62,000 nt of DNA from Lingula anatina (taxonomy: Eukaryota; Brachiopoda; Lingulata; Lingulida; Lingulidae). The stretch is from contig NW_019775672.1 of NCBI RefSeq assembly GCF_001039355.2, positions 3,563-65,562 on the forward strand, given 5' to 3'. Positions 1 to 12,336 of this stretch are shown piece by piece; position 1 is the stretch's first letter, and the number at the start of each line of letters is the position of its first letter. The position numbers and the translations under genes are program-made. The notes beneath the pieces were generated by a model. That model saw nothing but the letters and a program-made list of their open reading frames with translations, was not told where the DNA came from and did no database searches.

Positions 1-243
1 CACACACACCCCATTTCAAATACACGCGTCACTCTGGAAATCATGGTCTAGAATGAAACTTCATATCGACCTTTACGCCTAATTTCCACATCCAACCAGA
101 ACTGAAACATGTTTGGATACAATGTACCATGAAGTGGTAATATACTACGAAGTCTCCTAAGGGTCCTTATTTTTTAACCAATGAAGTCGCCTTCTATCAC
201 GAAGTAGTAATTCTTATCCTATGAAGTGGTAATATACCATGAA
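1..243. other. Non-coding left edge of window
   Basis: No reading frame of note. A short motif, ATGAAGTGGTAATATA, occurs twice (near 130 and 221) with degenerate copies between. The similarity to the lectin intergenic unit starts only after about 244, so this segment lies outside the repeated unit. Confidence 0.5.
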
Positions 244-1191
244 GCAAACGTATACAGCAAAAATTCAAAAGATCAGTACTCGACCCACAAGCCTCTGAAG
301 AAAACAGCACGTACCGGTATTTTCACCTAATTTTTTCGTTGAAAAGCGTTAAATATCCATTAGATATGAAACCTAAGTTTCTCAGTCGATACGGACCAGT
401 TCTTGTTTATCATATCCCCAGATATTCCCATATAAAGACTAAATGTACTCTGAGAACAAATATGAAGATGTAAACAAACGTAATTCAGAATTTCTGTTCT
501 CCTAGATAGTGATTCTACTTACTTTCTTATTGGTATTTTTGATAGCATGCATATGTCTTTTAAAATATCTGTTGTAGATGACATCTTTTGGACGATATTT
601 AGTGGTAAAACATATTTTTAGGGGCGAATATGTACATGTAGGTCAAGATTCAATTGACTTAATCCACAATCAAGGATATCATAAATATTTTAAATAGCGA
701 ATGTTTACAAACGAAAAGAAAGTATGTTGTCTGACTTTTGCGGTACGCTATCACATAAACTGTCATTCTCAATACTCAATTATTTCAGTTTAGCCCTAGG
801 CGACATTACTCTGACGATTGAAAAAAAAATGTGTACAACGTTTGTGAAAATTTTATCTTGTTCAATGTATTGTGTAGAGATTTCTGAATAAAACAATAAT
901 TTGGTGATTTCATGTGTCATATTACATTGTTATCCTTGTGAATTTGCAGTAATGAAATGCATTTCATGCGAAAGGGTTTGTCGTTTTTATGATCAATCTC
1001 ATACAAATATACTTTTTTTCTTTAGGTAATACAGAAGCATGGTTGTAATATTTGAAGTGAAGCGATTTAAATAATCACGGCATTCCATTCTTGTATTCTT
1101 TCATAGCAAAACGTGGCATTTGCAATGAAAAGTGCTTATAAAAAAATGGACAAAATTAGTCACAGCAAACACAATTTAATGACACACATTA

Positions 1192-1234
<43 letters not shown>

Positions 1235-2462
1235 TGATGATGATCCGATGTTGTCGGTTTGCTTAACTATAGCATCATAAACTAAACATTAAAGGGTAAA
1301 TCTAAATAAAAAGACATAAAAGGATATTCATTCCACTTCTTCGATAAAGAGAAGGATATGGTGTGTCGGACTGCACCCTTTTCATCTCATCCAGCCCTGA
1401 TGAGTATTCGCTCTAATTAATATCCTTTTATTTTGCCGGACATTGAAGGTAAAAAACTCATTTGCATTTTAAAAAGTTTTCAATAATAAACGGTTAAGTC
1501 AAAATGTTCTATTCCAACCAATTTTAATTCTAGAAAAAATACATGACACCTTATCTGCATTACTTTGGGACTTGACAATTTTCCACATTGTCAAAGTAGG
1601 CTCACAAAGTCGAAACACCGTTCGCTTATCAACAATTTTTTTGTAATTTATCTACTCCATTGTTAAACACAAAAGAATTTCGACTGATTTAAGTGAGCAT
1701 GTCCTAACATCATCTTCCAAGTAAAGTGAGGTTAATGACGTCATGTCTTGTTGATACTTTAAATACTTAAATAATATATAGCCTGCGGCATATTTGTATA
1801 TCCTGGAATCCCAAATCGTCCATTAATTATATTTCTCATTATATTTGTCATATAATTTGACTAAAAGATAAATGTTATCTTCGGGTAAACGACGTCAAAA
1901 ACTATGAATACGTATCACGGCATAGCATGACATTGCTAATAATACCGGGGGCCATATCCATTAAGATGGCTCCAATACCCTGCGAAGCGATCAATGAACT
2001 TTCATATGATAATTTCTTATAAAAAATGCTGAATAACTCCACCTGTGTTTCCGTCATTCTTTTCCCGAAGGCCATTGTATCAATCAAGCCGCACTGCACA
2101 AGTCTACGTCAACCTATTTTCACTAATCGTCGATTTCATTTTATTTGTATTTACTCAGAGCTGACATTTTTTAATTGAGCAGTGGATTAATGAATGGGTT
2201 TTAGGAGTGGAGTCGACTTTTAGAGCTGCGCATACCCACAGTATGATGTTCAGCTTTACATCAAAATTGAGATACTAGTAGATCTTCTGCACATCTGCGA
2301 ACTGTATGTACAAGTATGTCAACATAGTCCATCTTCTCGTGTTTTGGGGATCATAAAAAATAAAAAAGTCAAGGGTTTACTTAAAAACAGTACAAATTTA
2401 AACATACGCTTTTGTCCGAAATATTCCATTGGTGACGTTCCGAGAAGGACAGTAGACTCATC
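244..2462. repeat. Lectin-array intergenic unit, copy 0
   Basis: This non-coding stretch is colinear with about 4200-6543 and, in its first part, with 8690-9560. Shared landmarks are the GTATACAGCAAAA start, GGTGTGTCGGAC near 1361 (matching 5391), GCCGGACATTGAAGGTAAAA near 1435 (5472), and the CTTTTCCCGAAGGCC block near 2058 (6147). It ends at the start codon of lectin gene 1, so it supplies that gene's promoter. Because it begins with sequence that elsewhere lies 3' of a lectin gene, another array member probably sits upstream of the window (inference). A (GA)n microsatellite at about 1193-1234 is internal. Confidence 0.8.
1193..1234. repeat. (GA)n microsatellite
   Basis: Nearly pure GA dinucleotide run followed by a short GAT run. 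The matching position in the second unit (about 5258-5270) has only a few GA units, so the array expanded or contracted after duplication. Confidence 0.9.
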
Positions 2463-3553
2463 ATGGACCACCGCCATAGTCACCGCTGGTCAGTTTTCAT
2501 CGTTTTGTTGTCCTGGTTCTCGTACGGACAAGCGAACAGTTTGCCCAGCGCCACGTTTCAAACAGAGCAGACCGTGGAGGGATCTGTAAACGTCAACCTC
2601 GCCCTCAATGGGTCTGTCATTGGCAGTTACGAGGTTCGCTCCAAGTTGGAGTGCACCGTGTATTGTCTGAATGACCCGAAGTGCGTGTCTGTGAACTTAG
2701 GGGAGATATGTGGATCGTTGGTGTGTGAGCTGAATAGTGAAATAGCGGAGCCGGATAAGCTTATATATCGGGAGGGATTTCAGCACCTTAAAATGGTAAG
2801 TCTTAATCAGACACATGAGGAACACGTCAGAACCCGAAAACGTAAAGACCGTAAGCCCAAATCAGGGCAAATTGGATCTTCTGAGATTTTAAAAGGTTTT
2901 ATTGTTTCCTTAATCAATTTGATTTGATTCCATGTACATTTGATAGGCACATATATAAAAATTTTTATGTCAATTTACTTTCTGTTATTTTGAGACATAG
3001 CGTTAGCTTTAATGTAACTCTTATTTAGCTGATAAGCGGATGCATGTACAATATCATTATAAGATTGAAAAATGTTTTCAGGTTCCCGCCAGCAATGAAT
3101 CAGACTCCTGCAATCATTTCAATTTAACTGGTAAGTGTAGCAATTTCACAAGAAATATCAAAATTAACCTTCAAACAAAAGACATACAATGTTAAATGCT
3201 ACGACAAGAAAAGTGACAGAGAAAAAAGAATACATATCAAAATAGCATATTCCTTTGCATTTCTATGAAAAAGAAATTCTGAAATATACATTTCTCTATG
3301 ACAGGGTATCGTTAATCCAAGCAATTAAAAAGAAAATGATCTTAATGTCTGTACAAATGTACATTTTCGTTTTAAATAGTGCCCGACGGTTTTGTACAGC
3401 TAGGAAATCATTGGTATTTTCACGGCACTAACAAGGCATGGACAGACGCCGATGCCCACTGTCAGTCGTTCGGCCCAGGGGTCTTCCTAACGACCATTGA
3501 ATCGGAAGAAGAGAACGACTTGATTGTAACTCATGTCTATAGCAGTGGAGGAA
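2463..3553 (+). CDS. Secreted PAN/C-type-lectin protein, gene 1, last exon missing
   Basis: Three exons are visible: 2463-2795, 3082-3130 and 3380-3553, each with GT/AG borders and with the same lengths (333, 49, 174 nt) as lectin gene 2. Exon 1 encodes a signal peptide (hydrophobic VFIVLLSWFSYG) and a PAN/apple-like segment with Cys in LECTVYCLNDPKC and VCEL. Exon 3 encodes the first half of a C-type lectin fold (WTDADAHC, FLTTIESEEEN). The fourth exon, which in gene 2 carries the WIDG motif, the calcium-site region and three of the four core cysteines, is absent; 3766-3990 is unrelated sequence. If intron 3 is retained, the frame runs on to a stop at 3661-3663. The product would lack a complete lectin domain, so this is a truncated gene or a young pseudogene. 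The remaining frame is intact and about 84% identical to gene 2 in exon 1. Confidence 0.8.
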
Positions 3554-3839
3554 GTAAATGTCTATTATCACTTTGTTCATTCATTCACATTTACACGTTC
3601 CCGGGATTTTTGATAAAATATGTGTACTTCATCATTCGCCCTACGTGTTTTTCTGAATGTTAGTGTTTTCATTCTGTATTATTATTTATCTATTTTGTTT
3701 TTAGCTTATTTTCATTGCTTGATGCATTGTTCCATCGTTTTTGCATATATATTTATAACATGATGAACAGCAACTCAATTACAATTGATTACAATTAAGA
3801 CTAGATAAAAATATTGGATAAACCCAAGCGTGTACTAGC

Positions 3840-3954
3840 CCCTCTACCAGGTTTACTATGTGCACTTTTCTCTGGTTGATGAATCATCATGAATTAGCTA
3901 CAGACATATATGTGATAATCTAGTTAAACATCCACCTCTTACCCTGGTAGAGGG
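3840..3954. repeat. Short inverted repeat where lectin exon 4 is missing
   Basis: CCCTCTACCAGG (3840-3851) is perfectly inverted as CCTGGTAGAGGG (3943-3954). It lies in the segment that replaces the last exon of lectin gene 1. The arms are only 12 bp, so identification as a transposon footprint is tentative. Confidence 0.5.
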
Positions 3955-3989
3955 TAAAAGTGTACCATTTAGGGCAACATGTAGGATTT

Positions 3990-6543
3990 AATTACAGCTC
4001 TGTTTAAAGATTGTTCGAAACCAGTGACTCTCCGTCTGATGCAAACATTGTACAATATTAATGCAATTTTTTCACAAAGGGCAAAGAGGTGGAACATTTT
4101 CTACAGTAGTATGTAGGCGTCAACAACTCCACTCCAATTGTGCTAGATTGATCCGTGCATCTACCGTATGTTTCCGGCCCTTTGTACTTGTTTTTTGTAC
4201 CGTAACGTATACAGCAAAATTTCAAATGATCAGTGCCCATAAGTTATGAAACCTGAGTTTCACAGCCGACACGAACCAGTTTCTTCATTCTCATATCGAT
4301 CCCCATATATGGACACTGAGGTAACTTTACCGAAAAGTGTGCGTTCGTAAGGAGATATGAAAATAAGACGTTGGCACTGTACCTCGAACACTGATATGCG
4401 CCATTTTATACAAGATAGGAGTGGAGACAAAACTTAAACCAAGCATCAAGTTGCATTATTTTAATATCGGCGTAATGCACCGAAATACTCCCAGTAGGAA
4501 CTTCGTCATCTAGATAAGAATGGAACAAAATGTACTTTGAGAACATATCTGAAGATAAGAAGAAATATTTTACGGAATTTCTGTTCTCCTCGGTAGTCGT
4601 ACTACCTGTATTCTTATTAGCATTTTGATAACATGTGCATATCTTAATATCTATTGTAAATGACACCTCTTAGCAGGTATTAAGTGGTAAAAACAAATCT
4701 TTTGAGGCGAAAATGTACATGTAGGTCAAGATTCAATTGACTTAATTCCGCGACAATCAAGTATATCCTAAATATTTGAAATAGCGAAAATTTACAGATG
4801 AAAGGAAATTCTATTGTCTGACTTTCTTTTGCAGTACGCTGTCACATGAACTGTCACTCTTAATTCTCTACAATTTCTGTTTAGCCCTAGGCGACATTTC
4901 TCTGACAATTGAGTGAAAATACACAATGTTTTATGCAAAAATGACTTAATAAAAAGTTATTTGGTAATTTCATGTGTCATAATTACATTTTATCCTTGCG
5001 AATTCCCAGTAATGCATTTCACGCGAAAGGGTTGGTCGTCTTTATTATCAATCTCATACAAATATTATTGATTTTTCTCTTTTGAGTGTAATACAAAAGC
5101 ATGGGTGTTATATTTGGAGTAAAACGATTTAAATAACCACAGTATTCCATTCCTGTATTCTTCTATTGCAAAAAGTAGCATTTGCAATGAAAAGTGCTAA
5201 TAAAAAAAGACAATGGCCATAATCTGTCGCAGCAAACACAGTTTATTGACACGCATTGAGAGGGAGAGAGATGATCCGACGTGGTCGGTTTGCTTAGCTA
5301 TAGCATCATAAACTAAACATTACAGTGTAATCTAAAGAAAAGGACAGCTTTAAGTATTTATATAGGGACTATCAGAAGGGTACACGTATGGTGTGTCGGA
5401 CCGTGCCCTTTTCACCCCATCCAGCCCTGATGAGTATCCGCTCTAATCAATAAGGTTATCCTTTCATTTTGCCGGACATTGAAGGTAAAAAATCATATTG
5501 TTAAAGTTCCCAATAAAAAACGGATAAATCAACATTGCCTACTCTTACCGATTTTAATTCTAAAAAAAAAAAAAAACAAGACACCTTATCTTCATAACTT
5601 CGGGGCTTGCCAATTTTCATGTGACAACAGATTTTAACCGCATTGTAGGCTCACAAAGTCGGCACACTGTTAGTGTGCTTATCAACAGTTTTTTTTTAAA
5701 TTTAACTAGACCATGGTTTTAATATTGTTAAACACATAAGAATTTCGACTGACTTTAGCGAGCATGTATTAATATCTTTTAATTAAAATTAAAGTAAAGC
5801 GAGGTAAATGACGGCGTATATTGTTGATACTTTAAATATTTAAATAATATTTAGCCTCTGGCACATTTGCATAATCTGGACATATCCCAAATCGTCCATT
5901 CATTATATTTCTCATAAAACACGTTCGACTAGAAGATAAATGTTTTCTTCAAGTAAACGACGTCAAAAACTATGAATGCTATCACGGCAGAGCATGTCAT
6001 TGCTAATAATATCCGGGGTCACATATACTGAGATGCCTCCACTGCCCTGCAGCGCGGTCAATGAATTTTCCCATAATAATTGATAATATATGACAATTTC
6101 TTTTAAAAATACTGAATTACTCCACCAGTGTAAACATCTTCATTCTTTTCCCGAAGGCCGTTTTATCAACCAAGTCAGACTGCATAAGTCTACGTCAACC
6201 TATTTTCAAAAATCTTCGATTTCATTATTTGTTTTACCCAAAGCCGACATTTTAATTCGGCAGTGGATTAATGAATGCATTTGATTGTGTGCAGCCTACT
6301 TTGAGAGTCGCCAGAATCTGCGCATACCCACATTATGATGTTCAACTCATAGATCTTCTGCTCTTCTGTGAACTGTATGTACAACATAATCCAGCTTCTC
6401 GTGATTTAGGGAACATAAAAACAATAAAAGGGCAAAGGTTTATTTAAAAACGTACGCTACAGACATACATTGTGTACGCTTTGGTTTGAAATATTCCATT
6501 GGCGACGTTTAATAACATCAACCCGTAGGACAGTAGACTCGCC
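3990..6543. repeat. Lectin-array intergenic unit, copy 1
   Basis: The first 250 bases match the 3' flank of lectin gene 2 (ATTGTTCGAAACC and GTCTGATGCAAAC, near 4012-4043 and 8507-8541). The remainder matches 244-2462 to the start codon. Small indels and substitutions are spread throughout, so the duplication is not recent enough to be near-identical. No coding potential is seen. Confidence 0.85.
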
Positions 6544-7115
6544 ATGGACAACCGCTATAGTCACCGCTGGTCAGTTTTCACCGCTTTGCTGTCCTGGGTC
6601 TCGTACGGACAAGCGAACAGTTTGCCCAGCGCCACGTTTCAAACAGAACAGACCGTGGAAGGAACCGCAAACGTCAACCTTTCCCTCAATGGTTCTCTCA
6701 TTGGCAGTTACGAGGTTCGCTCCAAGTTGGAGTGCACCGTGTTTTGTCTGAATGACCCGAAGTGCGTGTCTCTGAACTTGGGGAAAATAAGTGGATCGTG
6801 GGTGTGTGAGCTGATAAGTGAAATAGCGGTGCCAGATAAGCTGATTTATCGGGAGGGATTTCAGTACCTTAAAAAAGTAAGTTTTTATTAATCAGTGCGT
6901 GGATTTTGACACCATTAAGCTTACTTGTATTAGAAACCAAACTTTAACTTTATTTTGTATACGTCCAAAATAAAATTCTGCACCCAAAGTCCAATGGGTT
7001 AATTTTAATGTTCCTGTATTCTCTTTTTTTTAAAGATGTTTTTAATTTGGAAAAATTAAGACGCATAAAGTAATCTGACGTAGAAAATATAGCTCTTATT
7101 TCAGCAGAGTGTATT

Positions 7116-7166
<51 letters not shown>

Positions 7167-8455
7167 ATTACGTATATAATATATATATTTATGTTTAATA
7201 TGTGTTTTTTTTTCAGGTTCCTGCTAGGAATGAAACCAATTTTTGCAATCAGCTAAATTTAACTGGTAAGTTCAGCAATATTACGTATAAAAATGAATTT
7301 CCAAAACAAGAAATATCAGCTGCAAGTACTAACAAATGCAATGACAACAAACGTATTGTAGGTTCCCTGGGAAAAAGACAGTCGGTTCCTTATTAATTCT
7401 GTGTATGTGCAAATCTGCAAATCTAGGATTTGAAAAAAATGCCCTATAGGATAAATCCTACAAAAACCAGCTAGGGACGCGGGGAGTTCTTTAGGACGGT
7501 AATTATTGAAGGCATTTTAGCAAATAGCCCTATCAATGTTTTGAATTAATTGATCTAATGGTGGAAAGTAACAAAAGTAAACTTTAAAGTCGGAAATCCC
7601 TATGGAATGATTCTTTACCAAAAAAAAAAAAAAAAAATGGTCACATTTCAGTAGCTCGCTATCATTTTGCGAAATGCGCGGTACGCCTCAGATTAAAAAT
7701 AAATCATGACATGTTCTTTTTTTTTCTACGACTGGGTTGCGTTAATCCAAGCACTTGAAAAGAAAATGATCTTATTTTCGTTTAAAACAGTCCCCGACGG
7801 CTTCGTACAACTTGGAAACCATTGGTATTTGCACGGCACTAACAAGGCATGGACAGACGCCAATGACTACTGTCAATCGTTCGGCCCAGGTGTCTTCCTA
7901 ACGACCATTGGATCGGCAGAAGAGAACGACTTGGTTGTAACTCATGTATATGGGAGTGGAGGAAGTAAATGCCTATATTATCACAAATTAATGTTCATTC
8001 ACTTACACGTAGATTTAGCTTCACTACTACATACATTGTTCCATTGTTTTAAACTTTCAAAACATGATAAATGATAATTCTGATAACATAACGGGAAGAT
8101 TAAAAATCCTGGAAAAAACTAATGGTTCACTTACAACTTCGGGCAACAGTAAACGCACACACACACACTATAAGCAAACGAATTCCCCTGTTTATCAGCA
8201 TAACAATCTATTACAGCGCATTTTTGGATTGACGGAACTCGTCACTTGACAGATGGTCATTTCATATGGAACCACAACGGTACGAACGTGACGTACGCGG
8301 ACTGGGCCCCGTCCAACCCCACTGGCTATGGCAACTGCCTGGTCCTTGCAGTAAGACTGAATGAAGACGAGTCAACTCATGGGCAATGGTATGATGATAT
8401 ATGCAGTGTAGTGTATGATTTTGTCTGTAAATTCTATTCTTCATCCTGCCAATAA
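6544..8455 (+). CDS. Secreted PAN plus C-type lectin domain protein, gene 2 (complete)
   Basis: Four exons join in frame: 6544-6876, 7217-7265, 7791-7964 and 8217-8455, giving 264 residues. Residues 1 to about 24 form a signal peptide. A PAN/apple-like region follows (LECTVFCLNDPKC, WVCEL). From about residue 128 there is a C-type lectin domain: WTDANDYC, the WIDG core, GNCLVL, and QWYDDIC ending in FVCKF, so the four canonical cysteines are present. The usual EPN/QPD triplet is replaced by residues in DWAPSNPTGYG, and WND reads as YDD, so sugar specificity cannot be predicted and calcium binding may be altered. The family is expected to be secreted and to bind carbohydrate or microbial surfaces (family knowledge). 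The first start codon before the signal peptide was chosen. Intron 2 begins 3' of a TA microsatellite-bearing intron 1. The stop codon overlaps an AATAAA. Confidence 0.9.
7120..7163. repeat. (TA)n microsatellite in lectin gene 2 intron 1
   Basis: About 22 TA units inside intron 1. There is no equivalent in lectin gene 1, whose intron 1 is shorter. Confidence 0.9.
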
Positions 8456-8456
8456 A
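8451..8456 (+). terminator. AATAAA overlapping the lectin gene 2 stop codon
   Basis: The last codons read CAA TAA, followed by A, so the hexamer AATAAA contains the stop codon at 8453-8455. No other hexamer lies closer than several hundred bases. If it is used, the 3' UTR would be only some 15-25 nt (inference). Confidence 0.5.
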
Positions 8457-8469
8457 TACATGCAATAGA

Positions 8470-9560
8470 TATACTGTATGCTTTACAGCTCAGATAGAAC
8501 ACGATATTGTTCGAAACCTTTATCTTTACGTCTGATGCAAACCTTTTGTACAATATTGCAATATGATGCACAAAATATTGAAGGGGGTAGAACATGTTCT
8601 ATGCTTGTGTGTGGACGTAAGCAACGCCAATTTTGCTAAGATTTTTTAAGTGCCATTAATTTATGTTTGTGTTTGTACATGTACTATGTCACATACAGCA
8701 TAATACCGAAGGATCAGTTCTGGACCCACATGTCTTTTCATAAAAACAGCACATGTTTGGACCTATTTTTTATTGTCGCATAAGGATAAAATGTCCATTA
8801 CATATTAAACTTGCAATTCCATCGACCAGTTTCATCATTTTCATATCCCAATATATGTCAACTAAACTTCACCAAGCCAAGGTCGGTGTCCCAAAAGTGA
8901 GCACGTAAGTAGATTTAAAAATTAAGACGTTGGCACTGAACATTGGGGCAAAGATTTATGACATTTTATACAAGATAGGCGTGGAAACAATCACTAATTA
9001 TTGTTTCAGATTTAGGCTTACTTAAACCAAGCCTACAGCTGAATTATTTTGATTTTGTTGTGATGATATTTTGGCAAAAAAATACCCCCAATTAAAATTT
9101 TGTCATCTAGATTAGAATGGAATAAAATGAACTTTGAGAACAAATGTGAAGATATAGACAAACGTTTTCAGGAATTTTCTGTTCTACTAGATATTGATGC
9201 TATCTGTGTTCCTAATAGCATTTTTGTTAACATGCAAATATCCTAATGTTTGTTGTGAATGAGGCCTCTAAGACAGTTTTCAGTGGTAAAACAAACCTTT
9301 AGAGACGAAAATGTACAGGGATATCACCATTCAATTGACCTTTGCCACAACAAGAATATCCTTATCCTTAATAAAAAGGAAGTTCGTTGTCTGACTTTCT
9401 CTTGCAGTGTACTCTCTCTCTCTCAATAATTTCCGTTTAGCCCACGGTGACATTGCCCTGGGGAATGATTGAAAATTTGCGCAACGTTGTTAAATATTTT
9501 ATGTGTAAAGATGACTGTATAAAAGACGTATTTGTTGATATCTTATGTTGTCTTTGTCAT
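8470..9560. repeat. Lectin-array intergenic unit, copy 2 (partial)
   Basis: Colinear with 3990-4980 and 244-900 (landmarks CATACAGCA, GGATCAGTTCTGG, TTTAGCCCACGGTGACATT), but more diverged and losing similarity near 9560. It marks the right end of the tandem array; no third lectin gene follows. Confidence 0.75.
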
Positions 9561-10752
9561 CGAGAGAAATGTATTAGTACTGATTTTTTCACCAGGGTAA
9601 ATATAGTTATGTAAATATTTGTTAAATATCAATAAAACATAAGCAAATATGTTTTGAACGCAAGCCTGTGTTTTTCCGTGTTAATGATATTGTGGGGAGT
9701 GCCCCAGCTGTTTTTTTTTTTTTTTTAAAGCAGGTACATTTATCATGAAACAGACAAGTACTTTTTCACGCCGCAAATTGGATTTAAATAATTATTTTTA
9801 TCCTTAAGTAAAGGCATGTGTCAAAGGGAAACTTGATGCGTAACTCTTCATTAAGAGAAACTGTTAGAATATACAGAAAACAGAATTCGCAGAAGATATG
9901 CCTACATTTACATACGTATCTGGATCGCCAGGCTGCGCCTGTGCTCCTTGGTAAAATGCGAGACGTCGCACCTGACACATTCTATAACCTGTAGGCTATC
10001 AAGAAAGCTCTTGAGCTGGAAGAGGATGGGGGCAGTGAACACTTTTGGGGACGTCGAATGCACGTTTTTTTACACTGATCTTGACCTTTAACCGTACAGT
10101 GTGTTTATCGCTTCTAACGAAATCTGTTACATTATGAATTTTACGCATTTTTTGTATTGATACATTCTACATATAAACGTTATCGATCTTTAAAACAAAA
10201 ACGCCTCTTTTATGCCTAACACTCCCCAGTTATTCATTATCCGACGGGAACTCGTGCCATGAGGACTACCAAGTACAGCTCCACATAATTTTCTCTCAAA
10301 ACCAAAGGAAATTGTCCCAAAAATGAAATATTAGAAAACCAAAGGTGTGCCAATGCTTTTTAACAACAGTGTACTCGCTCATGTATTTCATTATATAGTA
10401 AATACGCATATACCTGTATTATGGACGGCCTGAAGAGAAGCAATCTCAAGTTGTAGACCTGATTCCACCGACGAGAAAGGTATAGTAGTTCATAAAATAG
10501 TAAATACAATTAACATGGTGTTCTGTATTTCATTTAATCATCACAATTGCTGCAGCATGCTGTGCACATAAACTGTCGTCATCATATAAGATAGTTTGGA
10601 GAGATTGAAGAAAAATGATTGACCTGAAGAAGATATGCTATGTATTCAGCTAGGAGGGTAAAATGATTGAAAATGCTGTAGAAGAAAAGAGGAGGCGATG
10701 AAACCGTACTCTATACTAATATAAAGGGAAAATGAGTGATGACATTTATCGG

Positions 10753-10823
10753 ACCTGCAGCCAGCAATTTCAAAGGGGGGGCGGGGGGGGGGGGGNTGGT
10801 TTGAAACCCCTGGCTACGGCCTG
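10753..10823. mobile_element. Degenerate GTAGCC-type palindromic element with G-run
   Basis: The left end CCAGCAATTTCAAAGGGGG and right end CCCCTGGCTACGGCCTG resemble the two ends of the elements at 30255-30446 and 34171-34532. The middle is a long G run interrupted by one N, so its length is uncertain. Confidence 0.5.
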
Positions 10824-11172
10824 TTTTATTCCATGCAAAAAAAATGCTGGACTGCACTGAAAAAATGTAAAGAACTATCCAAAGACATATCTGTGAATAT
10901 ATAGTGAAAATCAATCTGTGGCTCTTCTAGAGGATTAAGAAAATCGTAAAAATAACGTTCAAAGGCGTGTCGTTATACTAGCCTATACTAGACAAACCTC
11001 ACAATAAATAAAACGCGATAAGTATGAATAAATGCAATCTTTGTAGATATAAATATCTTAAGTTAACAATTAAATCCCGCTTCCGAAATTGTGGGATGTA
11101 CAAATCTGACCCGTTCTGTGTCTGCTTGTTCACGTGCCTTTGCGTGTATTTGTGTGTCACTGGTGTCTTACC

Positions 11173-11176
<4 letters not shown>

Positions 11177-11211
<35 letters not shown>
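11177..11211. repeat. (GT)n microsatellite
   Basis: GT run followed by a G/GA-rich tract to about 11258. Confidence 0.9.
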
Positions 11212-11212
<1 letters not shown>

Positions 11213-11571
11213 GGGAGGGGGGAAGGGAGAGAGGGAGAGAGAGAGAAAGAAAAAGAGATGGGATCATAATTTCGCGTAGTGTTAGCAACAGCAGTGGTCA
11301 AACCAAGGATAATGTAAATTAATAGCGGTAAGTGCCTTGTAACTGTGTTACTGAGAGCAAGGCGTAAGTACTTTGTAAATTGTGTGTGTATTGTCATATA
11401 AATTATTTCTGCATCCTTTCGGGGATAGAGACAACAAGAATGTCTGTGGGATTTTTCAAGGCAAAATTAATTAGAACATATCAAACCTAATGCAAATTTT
11501 CCAGGGATTCATCATCACTGACAACATTGAAAAAAAGCATGTAATTTAAGAAACGCATGTTTTTTTTTCTG

Positions 11572-11572
<1 letters not shown>

Positions 11573-11612
<40 letters not shown>
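11573..11612. repeat. (GT)n microsatellite
   Basis: Uninterrupted GT run with short imperfect extensions to about 11635. Confidence 0.9.
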
Positions 11613-11616
<4 letters not shown>

Positions 11617-12282
11617 TGCGTGTGTGTGTCTGAGTGCGCGTGCGTGACAAAAGAAAAATTGACCAATTGCAAAACTGGTGACTTAGATTATGTTGTTACA
11701 TTGGAGTGACATCTTGGAAAGACTTCAAGTAGCTTTGATTAAACTTACAGATGTCCAAACAATTCTTATAAAGAGTCTTCCAACCGAAGAAATTGCAGTG
11801 ATTTATTTGAACCGATAAGACTATTTATAGTAAACATTATTTGTTTTTCATCTGTGGTAAAAATAGTCCTCGGGTAACAATATTCTTATCTCTCGACAAT
11901 TAATCGAAAATCTGACAAATAGATCTTGGGCGAACAAATACCAAGTTTCTCGCATCATTAGACTCCTGAGCAGGAGTTATATTATCTCAGTATAAGTTGA
12001 CACTTGTTTGTGCACATTCGTGATGTTTTTAAGATGGGTTTTGGGGGAAGATTTCTCGGAAAATTAAATGCGGCTACGCCAAACAACTGTTCTGGTTATT
12101 CAAAGTTACTAAGATTTGCATTTAACATATCAAATCAACTGTTTCTAAAAATTAATAATTGCTCATCCGCAATTGAAAAGAAATATTCTCGTTAAATCCC
12201 CTCTTTCTCTATCCCCCATTTCCTTCTCTCATACATAACAAACTTGAAGAAACATCTGTGGTATTGATCTCCCTCTCTTATC

Positions 12283-12286
<4 letters not shown>

Positions 12287-12335
<49 letters not shown>

Positions 12336-12336
12336 G
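12287..12336. repeat. (CT)n(CA)n compound microsatellite
   Basis: A CT run passes directly into CA and then a CGCGCG stretch. Confidence 0.9.

Noticed and set aside
11024-11397. Overlapping frames with VCVCVC or THTHTH runs
   Set aside because: These are translations of GT/CA microsatellites and flanking GA-rich sequence. The same applies to frames at 11487-11672 and 61244-61499.
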